From positions 4,882,194-4,946,193 of the forward strand of contig NC_066852.1 of the NCBI RefSeq assembly GCF_001640805.2: DNA of 64,000 nt. Reading direction: 5' to 3'. Below, one piece after another: positions 1 through 12,065 of this stretch; the first letter of the stretch is position 1, and each line of letters begins with the position of its first letter. The notes under the pieces were generated by a model. That model saw only the letters and a program-made list of their open reading frames with translations. It was not told where the DNA came from and did not search any database. The position numbers and the translations under genes are program-made. Origin of the DNA: Lates calcarifer. Taxonomy: Eukaryota; Chordata; Actinopteri; Centropomidae.

Positions 1-3000
1 TGCATGCTGGTAATATGTAGAACCCCGAACTACTATATTTCTATGATTCTTTTTTTTTTCTGCTCACCCCTTTTATGTTTGTTTCCTTCAAAGAGGGTGA
101 TACATCAAAGGACGCCTGGCACATTAAGAAATTCCATATGCCGAAGGCTCGTAATCTGTGGGAAAGTAACTATATATATGTTGCCCTCACACAGCAACAG
201 CAACAGCAACTGAGGCACAGTGTAAGATTCAAACGGCAGCAATCAGTTGCTCTCCTTCATTGTCTTCTTGGACATCTTTTAAGTTGCTGCTTCTTTAACG
301 TGTTTCACTCACACTACCTTTCCTTCAAGACAACAATGGTAACAGCATCACCGCTCTCTTTGTGTGGTTATGTGTGTTTTCTCTGCCTGTTAACAGCTCC
401 TATCTGTTATTCTGCTTTTATTGCTTCCTCTCCTCCTGCTTGGATTCATCCATTTAAACCCTGCCTCACCACATCCCCTTGCTCCCTCTCCTTAAATGCC
501 TATATCCCTCAAGCATCTGCTCTCCTGTCTTTTTTTCCCCCTCCAAAGTTGTTCCCCTTGCCCTGCACACAAATATCTTCCTCTCTTTCCATTTTCTACC
601 CCATTGTCTTCTTTGCCCTTGAGTTTGAGGATGGAATTTCAGGGGCACAGAAAGGGTACATTATCTTCTGCTGGCCTCTCCTGAGACTTACTGGCTCTCT
701 TTGCATTCTTTTCCTGACCAACTTCTCTTATGTGTTCTCCCTGATGTCCTGCCATGTCACTTTGATGCTAGTGCAGGACACAGTGCTACCTCACTAATGA
801 CTTGCTCACAAAGTCAGCAGTTGTCTTTAACAAAGAGCCAGAAATTAAAGGGACGGCTCACTTGAAGAGTTGTGAAAAATACTTTCCCCAAAGGTGGAAA
901 AGTGGAGAAATTGTAAAATATCAGCAGTCATGCTGTTGTACATTTTGTTGTTCTTTGTGAACATAAATCTATTAAAATGGAAGACTGCTATAATGAGGAT
1001 TTTTTTTGTGTATTTTTCAGAGGGTAGTGGGTAGTGCTGGCTAGTGGTTACTAAAGGGTCCTGTGAATTCTTTGTTTCTGCTGAGACAACATTTGTTCTC
1101 TCTCTAGCACATAGAAAGAGAGATGTCATTCTTTGGCACACGGTTTGTGCTGTTTTCATTGGCTTCAGTTGCACAGTTGGGGGACTGGTGGTCAAACTGA
1201 CAGAAGTAGCACATGAAGAGGCACAGCAGTGCAACCTCAAGAGCACAGAATAGCAATAATGACTTATCACGATTTTTAATGCAGGATAATTTGGCTCAAG
1301 CATTAAAAGGGTTGTGACCACTAATGCTGAACCAGACAAGAGGGCCGCGTGATCTATTTACTCCGCAGATCCGCAGATCTATTTACTTGTTTGGGGATAC
1401 ATAGATACAGACATCAGACAGACACATCATTGAGCTTTATGAATTCTGGATTTTTTAAGATTCATGATCATGAATGATTGTTGTCATGGTTAAAAAGAGA
1501 CCAGTGTTGACGTCTTGAAAATGGATAAAGAACGGCGACCTCCTGGGCTCATTGTGTTGACAATGAGTTAATTTCTCAAGGTTTCAGATTAACACAAAAT
1601 AATGAAGATAGTGTGCTGATGCAGTGGGTGGTCAGGCAAAGGCTTCATTAGTCATTTCTTCCACGTTTTATGTTATCATGTTAAATCAGTAATAAATGTC
1701 TTTTTTTCTTTTGTCAGCAGAGGCACTCTGTATGTCATGTGAAGCACATGGTAAAAAACAAGGCTTTGAAAATCAAAAATGACATGATTATTTTATAGCA
1801 GTACAAGTATCCACAAACATCACAAGTCTTAAAGCGTTGCAGCCATTATCAAGATATTTTTTTTATCCTTCAGTAATTATGAAGAAACATTGATTTCATG
1901 TGTCAGTCTGGAGGACAGCTGCTTGTGCCGCTACCTGCCATAAAACTGAGGCTTGATGTGAGTACTTTGAGAATGAGCATCATCTGGCAGCCTTGTCTTG
2001 ATTAACGCTCCTCAGAGGATTGCAGTGTGACTTTAACTGACACTGCGGTCTCTATTGGCGAAATGTAGCCTCTTTTGAGAGAAAGCCAAGCAGGAAAGGA
2101 ACAAGAGGTGCACAAATGGAACAGAGTGGAAACGGCACACCTATGAGAGTCCTCCTGATACTGCCCGTCAGTGTGTCAGTGAGGACTTCTCTCCATAACA
2201 ACCTTCCCAGGTGCAATTCAGTAATGTGCTTAAACCCAGCACAGTGAATCCATTTGCAATTTATTACTGTCACCTACCAACATCTTGGGAGGAGGCTTGA
2301 AGTCAATTATGTCTTTTGTTCTTTATGTAGAGTGCCGTATTAAGTGTCTCTGTCAAGCGTGTCAGATTGATACAAGAAAAAGTAGCAGGGCTGGCATTTT
2401 CCCCCGTTCATACTCTCATATCTCAGTAGTAGTCCTGGTGTGCTTGCAGGCTTGAGAGCCACACAACAAAGAGGAGAGTATGAAAGTTCTGACAGACAAG
2501 TGATAATGAGTGGGGGGCTGAACAAAGCTCTAATCACCAAGTGTTGTAACATCCTCTGAAAAATGTCAGTAAGCTCAAGAACTGGTCTTTGTGTTGAAAG
2601 AAACAAGAAAGGAGCATCAGAGAAAGAGACAGAATTGGGCACATGTCATGATATCTACCAGTGTAAGTTTTACACATGTAGCTGTGTGAAATTTGCCTGT
2701 CATACCAGATCAGGTTGCCACAAGAAGTAAGAAAATATGTCGCAGATGTTGCTGCTGAACTGAGATCTTTGATTTCTGTGTTGAAGTTAGAGCTGAACTT
2801 CTCCCTTTCTTTGGTTAATACCAAAATAAATTATCTTGTTTTCAAATGCCAAATGAATTTACTTACTGCAGTGCACCACAGTTCAGAAACAAATAACTAG
2901 ATGAATTATAATTGTAGCAATAATCAACACCTTCCTCCTTCCTCTCCATGCAGCAGTGTGAAGATGACTTTCCCAGAGGCCACGTGGGAACACAGAGTGT

Positions 3001-3099
3001 GAAAATATCAATCAAGGCCACAGATGTTGGCTGGATGATGACATTAACTCTGAATGACCATCTCCACTTTGTCCCACTTGTGCATGTGATCTTTTATAG
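1..3099. other. Intron of the plus-strand IgLON gene, 3' part
   Basis: No Ig-like exon, RNA gene or recognisable transposon was seen. Open frames here (for example 75-797 on plus and 845-1339 on minus) have no family resemblance, low-complexity stretches and no supporting splice structure. The exon for the first half of Ig2 must be further upstream. Confidence 0.6.
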
Positions 3100-3228
3100 G
3101 GGACCTAGCATCAGATGATGAGTACCTGGAAATCCCATCTATCTCCAGACAGAGAGCAGGGACGTACGAATGCACAGCTGTCAATGATATTGACACAGAT
3201 GTTCAGACTGTAGACATCACCGTCAACT
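3100..3228 (+). CDS. IgLON exon: second half of Ig domain 2
   Basis: A 129-bp exon follows a CTTTTATAG acceptor and ends at a GTAAGT donor. It starts with the last two bases of a split codon and ends with the first base of a Tyr codon completed by the next exon. It encodes [18 protein letters not shown] followed by ND and ends ITVN, the usual E-F-G strand pattern of IgLON Ig2 and its VNYxP linker. The counterpart in the minus-strand paralogue is nine bases longer. Confidence 0.9.
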
Positions 3229-4822
3229 GTAAGTCCGCTGCTGACTTCAAGAATAACTTTGTATTCTAATATAGAGTGATTAAGTGATTTATTCTGTCAA
3301 GAGAATTCAGTCATTTTGATCATCATATAATCATATAAAACATTTATCATGTAAAAGTGTCTAACGTTTGCAGGTTCCAGCTACTCAGATACAAGACTTT
3401 GTTGCTTTTCTCATTGTGAACTGGATACAGACGCAATTTGAAGATGTCATGTTGGGATGTGGGATATTGAATTTTTCAATAGCCTCTACAATGTAATGGT
3501 GATTGATCGGTTAATTAAGAATGCTGTAAATATTTTTAAAAAATAAATAGAAGAACCACTTGCTATCACCTTACTAACAAATAAAATATCACTGTTGGGC
3601 ATTTGAACTCTAGAAAGGCAAAGATAATATTACTATTATTATTATAATTCAAATTTCAACATGATATAGACAGTATGTTCACTTAATTTCATTTATTAAT
3701 CAATGTTAAACATTTTTTTTTCTGATTCACATCTGTTGAAGAAGATACATAGTTTTGGTTGTAACTGTTATCTCACTGAAACTATGGCATTTTTTAAATG
3801 CATGCACCACCTTACATCTAATCATACACTGTATGTAGTAGAGCCACTTGATTAATTAATTTTGTTAATTGACTTTCATTTTTCAAGCAAACATAGTATG
3901 ATTGGCTTTCTATTTTTCATATCCATTTTATTGTCCAAGTAATTAAAAGTGTAGCCCTATCATATAGAGCTGTGTAGTCACATTTTTATGATTCAGAGGA
4001 CAGTTTTCAAGGCACATAGTGCTATGAATAAAATGCGAGTATGGGGGTTAACCTACATTTCAGTTGCAGTGTTTTTGCTGCAGGAGAAGGAGAATGGATT
4101 GTATCACATTAAAATCTGATTCCCTCTCAAAATATCCTCCCATCCTGGCATGCAGTTTCACCAATGTAATAAATATGGTACATAATTTGAACTCATAATC
4201 CTTGTTCACTTGTGGCCATGGTGTAGGTCACAGCTATGAATCAAAATTGTGGCTGAGGAGGAGAGAATGTTGTGACCCCTCTTCTGATATCTTCGACTTG
4301 TGCTGCCTTGTAGTCCTGATCACAGTGCTCTTATGTGTAGATGCTCCAACTGTGTCAGAGGGCAGAGATGTTGGAGTGACTCTGGGCCAAAGAGGAGTGC
4401 TGGAGTGTGAGGCTGATGCAGTGCCTGAGGCAGATTTTGAGTGGTATAAAGATGACAGAAGGTAATGGGTTTTACACTTGCATTTTAAGTAGACAAATGG
4501 AATGTGTGTGTGTGTGTATGTGTGTGTGTATGTGTGTGTGTTACTGGGATGGTTTTGCTATATTTGTGAGGTCTGAACACTAGGGGCCTAATATACTTGT
4601 GGGGTCCGACAGCTTTGTGAGGATCAAATTGCTGAACCCCTCAAGTTTAAACAGCTGTTTTTGTATTAAGACTTGGTTAAAGGGTTAGAGTTAGAATTGA
4701 GCTTAGGTTAAGGTTAGGGTAAAGTTTAGACTTTCAGGCAGGCAGTCACTTGTGGTGATGAAGGTTAGGGTAGGGGCTAGGGAAAGCATTTTGTCGATGA
4801 CAGGACCCAAAGATAGGTGTAC

Positions 4823-4854
<32 letters not shown>

Positions 4855-5231
4855 AGGTGTGCGTGTGCATGCTTACTGATGGTTATTGATCAGCTGCCAG
4901 TCACACAGGCATTAAGATTATAAGATTATTTATAAAGTTATTAATTAAATCACTGTTATTGTTTTGTTAAGCCTTAAAGTTATTTGGCAATAAACAAACA
5001 AAGAAACAAACAAACAAAAAAACCTAACTGACATGGTTAGTTGCATGTTTTTTCTCCTATCTAGGATCTTCAATGGCTTTGATGGCATGGAGATTGTGAA
5101 TACTGGATCACTGTCAAAGCTGACATTTTTTAACGTGTCTGATGGAGATTACGGCAACTACACCTGTGTTGCCATCAACAAACTTGGGAGCTCAAACACA
5201 AGTTTCCTTCTGTATGGTGAGTACAGAAATG

Positions 5232-5266
<35 letters not shown>

Positions 5267-8200
5267 CTAAAGGGAGATGTGACTTAGATGTGGTGTTTCT
5301 GCTATGTTTCAGTGAAAGTAATATTAGAAACTTTTAGGTTAATTTTATTTTATTTTATTTTATTTTTGTTTTTATGAGCCACTCTCCATTATGTTTGTGT
5401 AGATTAAACTTAAACTTCATACTGTGTTCCAAGATGGCATCCTATAAATCCTGATTCATCTAAAAAGTTTCCACGCTTCCATGTTTCTTGGCCTACAAAG
5501 CATGAGCATTAGAGTTACATAAAGCTTAGACTGAGCTGGCTGATTTCCTGCTGGCTCCCCACATAGATCAGAAAAATGGATTCACTGTTTGACTTTTTAA
5601 AATTGTATTTATTTTGTAAGGGTTGTGGGGAAAAAAAGTCTTTATGCGCATGCACCACCCTACATAAATGTTATGGCAATTTAGAAATGTTGGTTTCGAT
5701 AGAGGTGCAGCTGAAGTTAAACACACAGCAAAAAAAGAAGCTGCACAGTTTTTGTACACAGTTAGCAATCGCATGAAATGCTCGTAATCGTTGACATTCT
5801 CCTTTGGGTAGTGAGTTATCGCACTTGCCAGTTTGAATGTCAGTCAAAGTCCAAAGGCTGCTCTAAGTTTAACTTCTCTACTCAATCATTCTCAAAGCAG
5901 ATTTAATGGGTCTGGGGGTCAGGAGGTAGAGAAAGCATGAAATGATGTGAAAAGCAAAAAAAAAAAAAAAAGTGTACTTCTAACATGAGTTTTCAAACAC
6001 TGAGCAAAATGGGTGATCTGCAGTCACAATAGGAATTATCAAAAATAGTGGAAAGGTTGTACAAACATCACTGAAGGCATGGATGTTTGCTGCATACGAC
6101 ACTGACATACAGCCTTGCTGCTTTGGCTGTTTATGATATTGGTATTGCCCCCCAAAAAAACATTTGGGGAACAACACCAACACAAAAGAGATGTCCATAA
6201 AACTGCTGACAGGACACCTCTAACTGCAAACAAGAGTGGTTTGTATTCTTATGGATTTTTAGTCTATGAATGTTTTATGCTTTATTTTCTTGACATCATC
6301 CCAATATGAAGTCTAAGGCGTGAGCAGGAAAACACAGACTGAGCCAGCAGGAGAAACACTAATGTTCATGTGCAGTGGGCCACACAATGTGGAAATAAAC
6401 TCAGCTAGTAACCAATAATATTTTTGGGGGTCATGCGCCAGGTGAGCAATTTTCATTCAAGTGAACACACTTGTTAGACTCCTGCTATCACAGTCAGTCC
6501 ATCAGTGAACGTAAACATTTACAACATGTATTAAGAGTGTGACCTCTCTGGACATAGCCACAGATGCAGACTCACCATCATCTTCTTCTGATGCTGATTT
6601 GGCTTCTTCCTCTTGTTCCATTCTCATACAGTTTATCATGACTTCATAGTGTGACTTGTTTTTACAGTTCAACTATTGCATCTTTAATGCAGCGAAGAAT
6701 TTGAGAGGATGAAATGACTGATTTTTAAAAACACTCAAAGTAAAAGCACACAGGACAACTTTATTACAGTAAAGACAGAAAATGTAACTCATGACTTCTA
6801 ATTACTTTTTTTCAAACCCAAGAAAATATCACATATCACCAAAGCTGTCACTAAAGTCTAGAATCTTGCAAATATTCACTTTATCAACTCTGAGGAGCAG
6901 CAAGATTATAAATATTGCAGTGTTACAGCTTTGAAATTGACTTGACTTTTACACTACCTGTAATAGCTGTTGACACTATTCTCAATTTGAAGTTTTCAGT
7001 ATGTTGACTGTGTGTAAAAGTTCATTCAGCAGCCTACTTTTCATGCTTTTCACAAGTGTTGTCAATGATGTGTTGCTGTTCTGTTTCCGATATGTTGCTG
7101 TGTTTCATTTGTTTCCTGGTATAGTGGTAATTGAACCCACTAGCTCAACACTATTGCAAGGTTAGTATTCTGCACCAGCATGCACTTCAGCTGTTGTGGA
7201 TCGAAAGTATTAACTGCATGCTGAGACATGACAGACATTGCCATTTTCACAAACTGGAAGTCAGGCTGCAGTGTCACTGGGGTTAGTTTCTTCGGTATTT
7301 GAAAAGAAGAGAAAAAACATTTCTTGGCTCTCTGATCCTTTCAAAATTGCACTGTTTTAATTTTAATGACTCTTTGTTCCCTTTATGAATTGATTTGTTA
7401 TGAGGCAATCTTTGTATCTTTGTGAAAATGGTAAATGTAGCCTGTTGGACTAACCATGTTTCATCTTTGTCCTCTGCAACCCTAACTGCCTCTCTGTGTG
7501 ATGTTGGCTTCATTTTGATTTTTGCATGCTCTTTTTCCAATGTAAGTATTCATTATCCCCTTTAATCATCATCATTTCTGTTTATGTGACCGTTGTTATT
7601 GTATTTCAACTGGATTTCAGAACAGTGAAAGCAAAGACAGAGAGCTGAAAAAAACTCACTGCAGGCCTAAATGTTTCTTGTATTTGCAAATAGTGATTGT
7701 AGATTGTGGATTTCTGATGTAGATAATTCCTGTTAATGTTCTTAGGACCATCTTTTAAACATGTGGAGCTATGGTGATAGTGCAGAGATAAACACCTCAC
7801 CCGTCTTGTCATTTAATACGTCCTTGTGAGTCCTGGTTGCAGCCTCTTATAAGCAAACTCACTCTATTAACACAGAACTGTATTAATGATTCGACTATGA
7901 GTGAACATCATTATTCTAATTAGCCATATGCAGGATTAGGGATAATCCACTGTGGCAGGGTAATTGGATAGATGCCCCAAAGGAAACTGTGGCAAACTCA
8001 TGGAAATCCAAGGGAAATGAGTAGTCATTGTGTGACAAGCTTCAAAGTAAAAAGTTTAAAAAATTGTCCTCAATCCTCATACAATGCATTCATTTAGATG
8101 GAACTTGCCTCATCCCTGAAAAGACCATGATGAATATAGTGTGTGTTTTCACTGTTGCATCATAAAAATTGTATTGTATTTTTGTAGTAGATTCTTATGA

Positions 8201-10145
8201 ATTTCATACAGCGTTCTTAAAAACTGTGTAAACACTGTAACACATGATAACACTAAAATCTACAGGTGCATTAAACAGTAAAGGATAATGTTTAAATTGT
8301 AATGTAAATCACTGAGACTCTGGTTTGCTTTATTGCTTTATTCAATCTAAGAAAACGAGAAGAGAATTAAGGCCTGGGCAAATATTCACCAAAACATTGA
8401 TGGTAGCATTAGATTTGTTGACAGACTCCTAGTTACACCTGACCAAAGCAACCCTGGAATTAAAAGCATCATTTTAAGAACCAGGCAAGATTAAATAAAT
8501 GCTGAGCAATGCCCAGTTTTTAATCCTTTGCAACTTTAACGGATCATTTGATGCTGCAGACCATGTTATTTTGATCATCACACTCAAAAACAGGTGTTAT
8601 GTACACCACTAAATGTAGTTCACCCCCGACCTCCTTAACTGTATGTATATTGTATGTTTATGTGCTGTTTATTTATAGATTTATTTATATTTCCCAACAG
8701 AGATTGCTTCCTGACTCTTGTCATTATCATCCAAAAAATAATATGCTTCTGCATTTAATCATGTCTGCTTGAGAAAACAAGAATTCACAACATGATGCTT
8801 GTCCAGTATGTTCTGATTTCATCAGAAATATCTTCACTTTAGAAGGAATAAATCTGGAAGAATAAATCAGACTGTTAGAAAACCTGATTGGTTTTCACTT
8901 ACCACATCTGTATCTGACATGAACAATTTTACAGATTTGGCTACATGTAAAGCACTACAAGCTAATAATGATGTTACCAGTATATAGGGACATGGATGAT
9001 AAATGTAGTCTCTATTTGCCATAGGATTAATTTCATTTAAAATAAACTCAACTGAAAAACACATTTCACATATTCAATTATTATGTTGCTAAACTGTTTC
9101 TGTGCAAGCTGACTGGGTGTCTTCATCCCAACACTGTGTCCTAGATATTACATAACACCACCAATTTGTCCTCTCATTTACATTGTGTGTGGAGACATAA
9201 TTGCTTCCTGGATTATGTACAGTGGCATGATTTTTTTTTTCCCCTCCAAAGACAGTTGTGATGAATATGTGGTCTGGTCTCATGGTTCAAGTTGACTTTT
9301 TCATTATTAAATCAATATCACAATATTTGCCCAACCTAAACATGATCATAAACATTAACTTCCATGATGCTTTAGTTGCAATGAGCATATACAGATATTG
9401 TTGCAAAAAAAAAAAAAGAAAAAAAAAATCATCTTCACAAGTATTTATTTGATATCAACACACATCAGCTTAGCTGTGTAGTCATTAAAAAAAACTATTT
9501 ATGTTGATTAAAAAGTAATCCAGACCTCATTATATTTCCCTCAAAATGTTTTGTTAAGTAGTATATAGATGTAACTTTTAAACAGGTGTGTTTAATCTAG
9601 AGATTCAGTTATTTGTGGGACAAAGTGCTACTCAATTCACTTTAAGTCTCAACGACTTAGCAGAGAATTTGGCAACACAGTTTCAGTTAAATAATTCTGT
9701 TGATGCCATGTCACTAATAAAACCTTATAATCCATACCTCCTAATCCCCAATAATTCTAAACAATGAGCTGTAAGCACTAATTATGTACAGTAGTTTGCA
9801 TGTGGAAAATACAGTGAGAAGCAGTCACCTTGTGTTCTCATACAAACAACCTTTGCACTGTTCAAGTCAGAGTAATCACACATGCTGGAAGGGTATTAAG
9901 CCAATGATTTGTTATTAGCAGATAGGAGGTTAATTTAATAATGCTAATATTAGCGGTAGTGTTAGCATACAATAGAAAAAAAAATGCCAATGTTGAAACT
10001 TACCCAGATTTTTTATTTTTTTCCTTCCTTCCCCCTCCCCCCAGGGCCGAGAGCAGTTCAGGATGGTAGTGGCGGCGCAATGGGAGTGCATTCACACACC
10101 TGTCTCCTCTTCATAGTGTTTCTGCCGTTCCTGCTCAGATTTTAA
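3100..10145 (+). CDS. IgLON-family neural cell adhesion molecule (NTM/OPCML type), last four coding exons
   Basis: Four exons (3100-3228, 4341-4461, 5065-5216, 10045-10145) splice in one open frame ending at a TAA. They encode the second half of Ig domain 2, all of Ig domain 3 and a C-terminal GPI-anchor signal, the IgLON order. Visible marks are EYLEI and the YEC cysteine of Ig2, the B-strand cysteine (LECEA) and FEWYK tryptophan of Ig3, the F-strand YGNYTCVA, and sequons NVS, NYT and NTS. IgLONs are GPI-anchored neuronal surface proteins that dimerise to regulate adhesion and neurite growth (family knowledge). The exons for the signal peptide, Ig1 and first half of Ig2 must lie upstream of the window. 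The tail-to-tail paralogue at 42-45 kb suggests the NTM-OPCML locus. Recalled diagnostic residues split evenly between NTM (LSKL, YKDD) and OPCML (DGMxI, AVxDG), so the symbol is left open. Confidence 0.9.
3229..4340 (+). other. Intron of the plus-strand IgLON gene
   Basis: An AT-rich spacer between the Ig2 and Ig3 exons with GT-AG borders. Nothing else was recognised. Confidence 0.75.
4341..4461 (+). CDS. IgLON exon: first half of Ig domain 3
   Basis: A 121-bp exon lies between a TTATGTGTAG acceptor and a GTAATG donor. It completes the split Tyr codon (NYAP) and encodes the B-strand cysteine ([14 protein letters not shown]) and the conserved core tryptophan (ADFEWYKDD) of Ig3. It ends after two bases of an Arg codon. 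Its length equals that of its paralogue exon at 43741-43861 exactly. Confidence 0.92.
4504..4541. repeat. (TG)n microsatellite
   Basis: An interrupted TG run that begins about 40 bases after the 4461 exon end and flanks the non-autonomous repeat that follows. Confidence 0.9.
4548..4862 (+). mobile_element. Non-autonomous repeat (MITE-like), copy 1
   Basis: The body contains GTTAGGG-rich sequence and ends in a TG run (4829-4857). It is matched in order by 47240-47485: a TTTGTGAGG-type left edge, the GGTTAGGGTAAAG core, a GCTAGGGAA-GCATT box and a right edge resembling the inverse of the left. The copy 2 ends form clear imperfect inverted repeats, which points to a small DNA transposon derivative. 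It sits in the 603-bp intron between the two Ig3 exons. Confidence 0.6.
5065..5216 (+). CDS. IgLON exon: second half of Ig domain 3
   Basis: A 152-bp exon follows a CTATCTAG acceptor and ends at GTGAGT. It encodes [18 protein letters not shown], the signature F-strand region of IgLON Ig3, with sequons NVS, NYT and NTS, and ends LLYG. The frame stays open throughout. The minus-strand paralogue exon is 153 bp, one base out of register. Confidence 0.95.
5217..10044 (+). other. Last intron of the plus-strand IgLON gene
   Basis: This 4.8-kb intron has GTGAGT/CAG borders. It is AT-rich with poly-A/T tracts. No exon or clear transposon was recognised. The block at 7900-8030 has less simple sequence and several homeodomain-type cores (CTAATTAG-like and GGATTA), so it is a candidate regulatory element; nothing here proves that. 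Confidence 0.6.
5234..5262. repeat. (TA)n microsatellite next to a splice donor
   Basis: An uninterrupted TA run begins 17 bases after the 5' splice site at 5217. It may vary in length between individuals and could fold with the donor region in the pre-mRNA (inference). Confidence 0.9.
10045..10145 (+). CDS. IgLON terminal coding exon: GPI-anchor signal and stop
   Basis: After a pyrimidine-rich tract and CCCCCCAG acceptor, this 101-bp piece completes a split Gly codon and encodes GPRAV, a run of small residues (GSGGA, plausible omega site), then the hydrophobic tail [14 protein letters not shown] and TAA at 10143-10145. That is the usual IgLON GPI signal with its basic-Phe ending. The coding length (101 bp) equals that of the minus-strand paralogue. 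The exon lies 4.8 kb after the previous one, the largest visible intron of this gene. Confidence 0.9.
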
Positions 10146-10166
10146 AGAATGGATTTGAACATAAGT

Positions 10167-10168
<2 letters not shown>

Positions 10169-10239
<71 letters not shown>

Positions 10240-10275
10240 GATAGAGAGAGAAAGAGAGAGAGAGAGAAAAAGAGT
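10169..10275. repeat. Compound (TG)n(GA)n microsatellite in the 3' UTR
   Basis: About 36 bases of TG are followed by about 70 bases of GA-rich repeat with a few interruptions. It starts 24 bases after the stop codon of the plus-strand gene and so should be transcribed in its 3' UTR as UG and GA repeats. Confidence 0.93.
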
Positions 10276-10871
10276 GTCTGTGTGTTATTTTTTTTTCAAC
10301 CTGAACCATAAACTGATGCACAGTAGTGCATGGTATACCAAGCTATGTAATAATGTTGACACACTAGTTAAGTACATAACAAAAGTTTGTTTGTTTGTTT
10401 GTTTTTTAGTTTAAGTTTTAAGGATGTAACAGATGTTTCACATCTTAACTGAGCTGTGTTGGATATTTTTCTCTCTAAATTATATTATTCTGGATTGTCT
10501 CTTTTTACATAGGTCTCGGGAAAAAAAAAAAAATAAGAGAATTTTTTTAAATGAGGTGTCTCTTATTCAGATGGATTTGTCTTAATTTTTAACTGCATTG
10601 CATATTCATCTCAACTCCAGGAAAAGGCAAATTTACAACACGTATGAGAGGTGAATGTTAAATACCTCAAAGTCAAACCGAGACAGTGAAGCAGAAAGAA
10701 TTTAGGTTACCCCTAGGCTGAAAGCCTGGTATTATCATATTTTAATGTATAATAATTATCATTCAGTCTGGTTGTTGAAAGCAGAATTGTTTTTGACCTT
10801 CAAGTATTTTTTGTAGTGATATACTTGCAGTTGTGATATGCTAATCTTTTAATTTAATTTTTTTTTTTTTA

Positions 10872-10903
<32 letters not shown>

Positions 10904-12021
10904 CCAGTTTAGTTTTTACATTTTTGAGAAGGGGGAATATGAAGTTGTAATTATTTAGGACAAATATCCTAGTTTAATGTCTTTGTTGTATTTTGCTTTT
11001 CTTTACTGGTACAGTTGTACACAACAATGGTGTCAAGAATAATGATGTAATAATTAAGTAGTTAAAATGGAGAGAGAGTTTACTCCACGTGTGTGGAGTC
11101 AGTGACTGACTTAAATAATGCAAATTTATTAATGCCGTTGCTACTTCTTTGAACATCATGCAATTTCTACACAACACAGTTATTTGAGAAAATGTTCCTG
11201 TTCATGTTCCAAACCAGCTGTGGAGGACTAGAGACCACTCAGTAAGATCACGATAACAGAAAAAAAAAAACAACTTTTTGCATGTATTTAGATAACAATA
11301 ACCCAAAGACTTCAGAAGTTTATACAGCACCATGCATCCCAGATTTCTGTTTTCTAGTCTCAGCACCAAACAGAACAGTTTTCCATAGTATCGTCAAACA
11401 AGAGGGTTAACATGTTGTGTTTTCGAATGGGTTTGACATGGGGGTAATTTCGGAAAAAAATAAAATTTAAAAAAATCTCAAGTCATCAATACCTTTAACC
11501 AAAATGTATAGTGTATGGTTCATGATTGTGAAATGTCCATAATGAACATGACATTTCCAGCTTTGAACAGAACAAGATTTGCAAGCTCACTGTACAGTAT
11601 GTGAGCCAATTGCAATAACCAAGACTGATCAGAGGTCTGAGCGAAAAAAGGCTACAGCTGCTCTTATCACTTGATATATAGCTTGCATTATCAGAAAAGA
11701 CAGGATATATGAGAAAATACAAAAATCATATCTGTGTTTTATTATGGAGAGAGAACAGTGCAGACAGAGTATCACAGGTGTTTTGGGAGGCAGTAAACAA
11801 ACAGCAGACCTCTGTTTCCTTATATTGTTGTGAGCGTGAGGATTTTATGCAACAATCAGTAACCTCTCACAACATGGCAGCAAGAATTAAAGCCAATATC
11901 TTGTATCTCTTGTGTTGGCAAGCGATTCACACCAACTGCCAGGCTGCACTCAGGTTCCCCCCGAGCAGTGGAAAAGAGCTGAGTGACAAAAAAGAGATTT
12001 GGTATTAGGCTTAATATGGAA

Positions 12022-12065
<44 letters not shown>

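Noticed and set aside
75..797. 240-codon open frame on plus near the window start
   Set aside because: No recognisable domain, includes a CAG-type run and pyrimidine-rich bias, and no splice or promoter context. It is inside an IgLON intron.
845..1339. 164-codon open frame on minus
   Set aside because: Composition is random, no family likeness, antisense within the intron.
2940..3099. Possible extra IgLON exon after a CCATGCAG acceptor near 2954
   Set aside because: Translation gives no Ig2 first-half features and no suitable donor; left as intron.
10172..10414. 80-codon frame with repeated Cys-Val and Arg-Glu
   Set aside because: It is translation of the TG/GA microsatellite.
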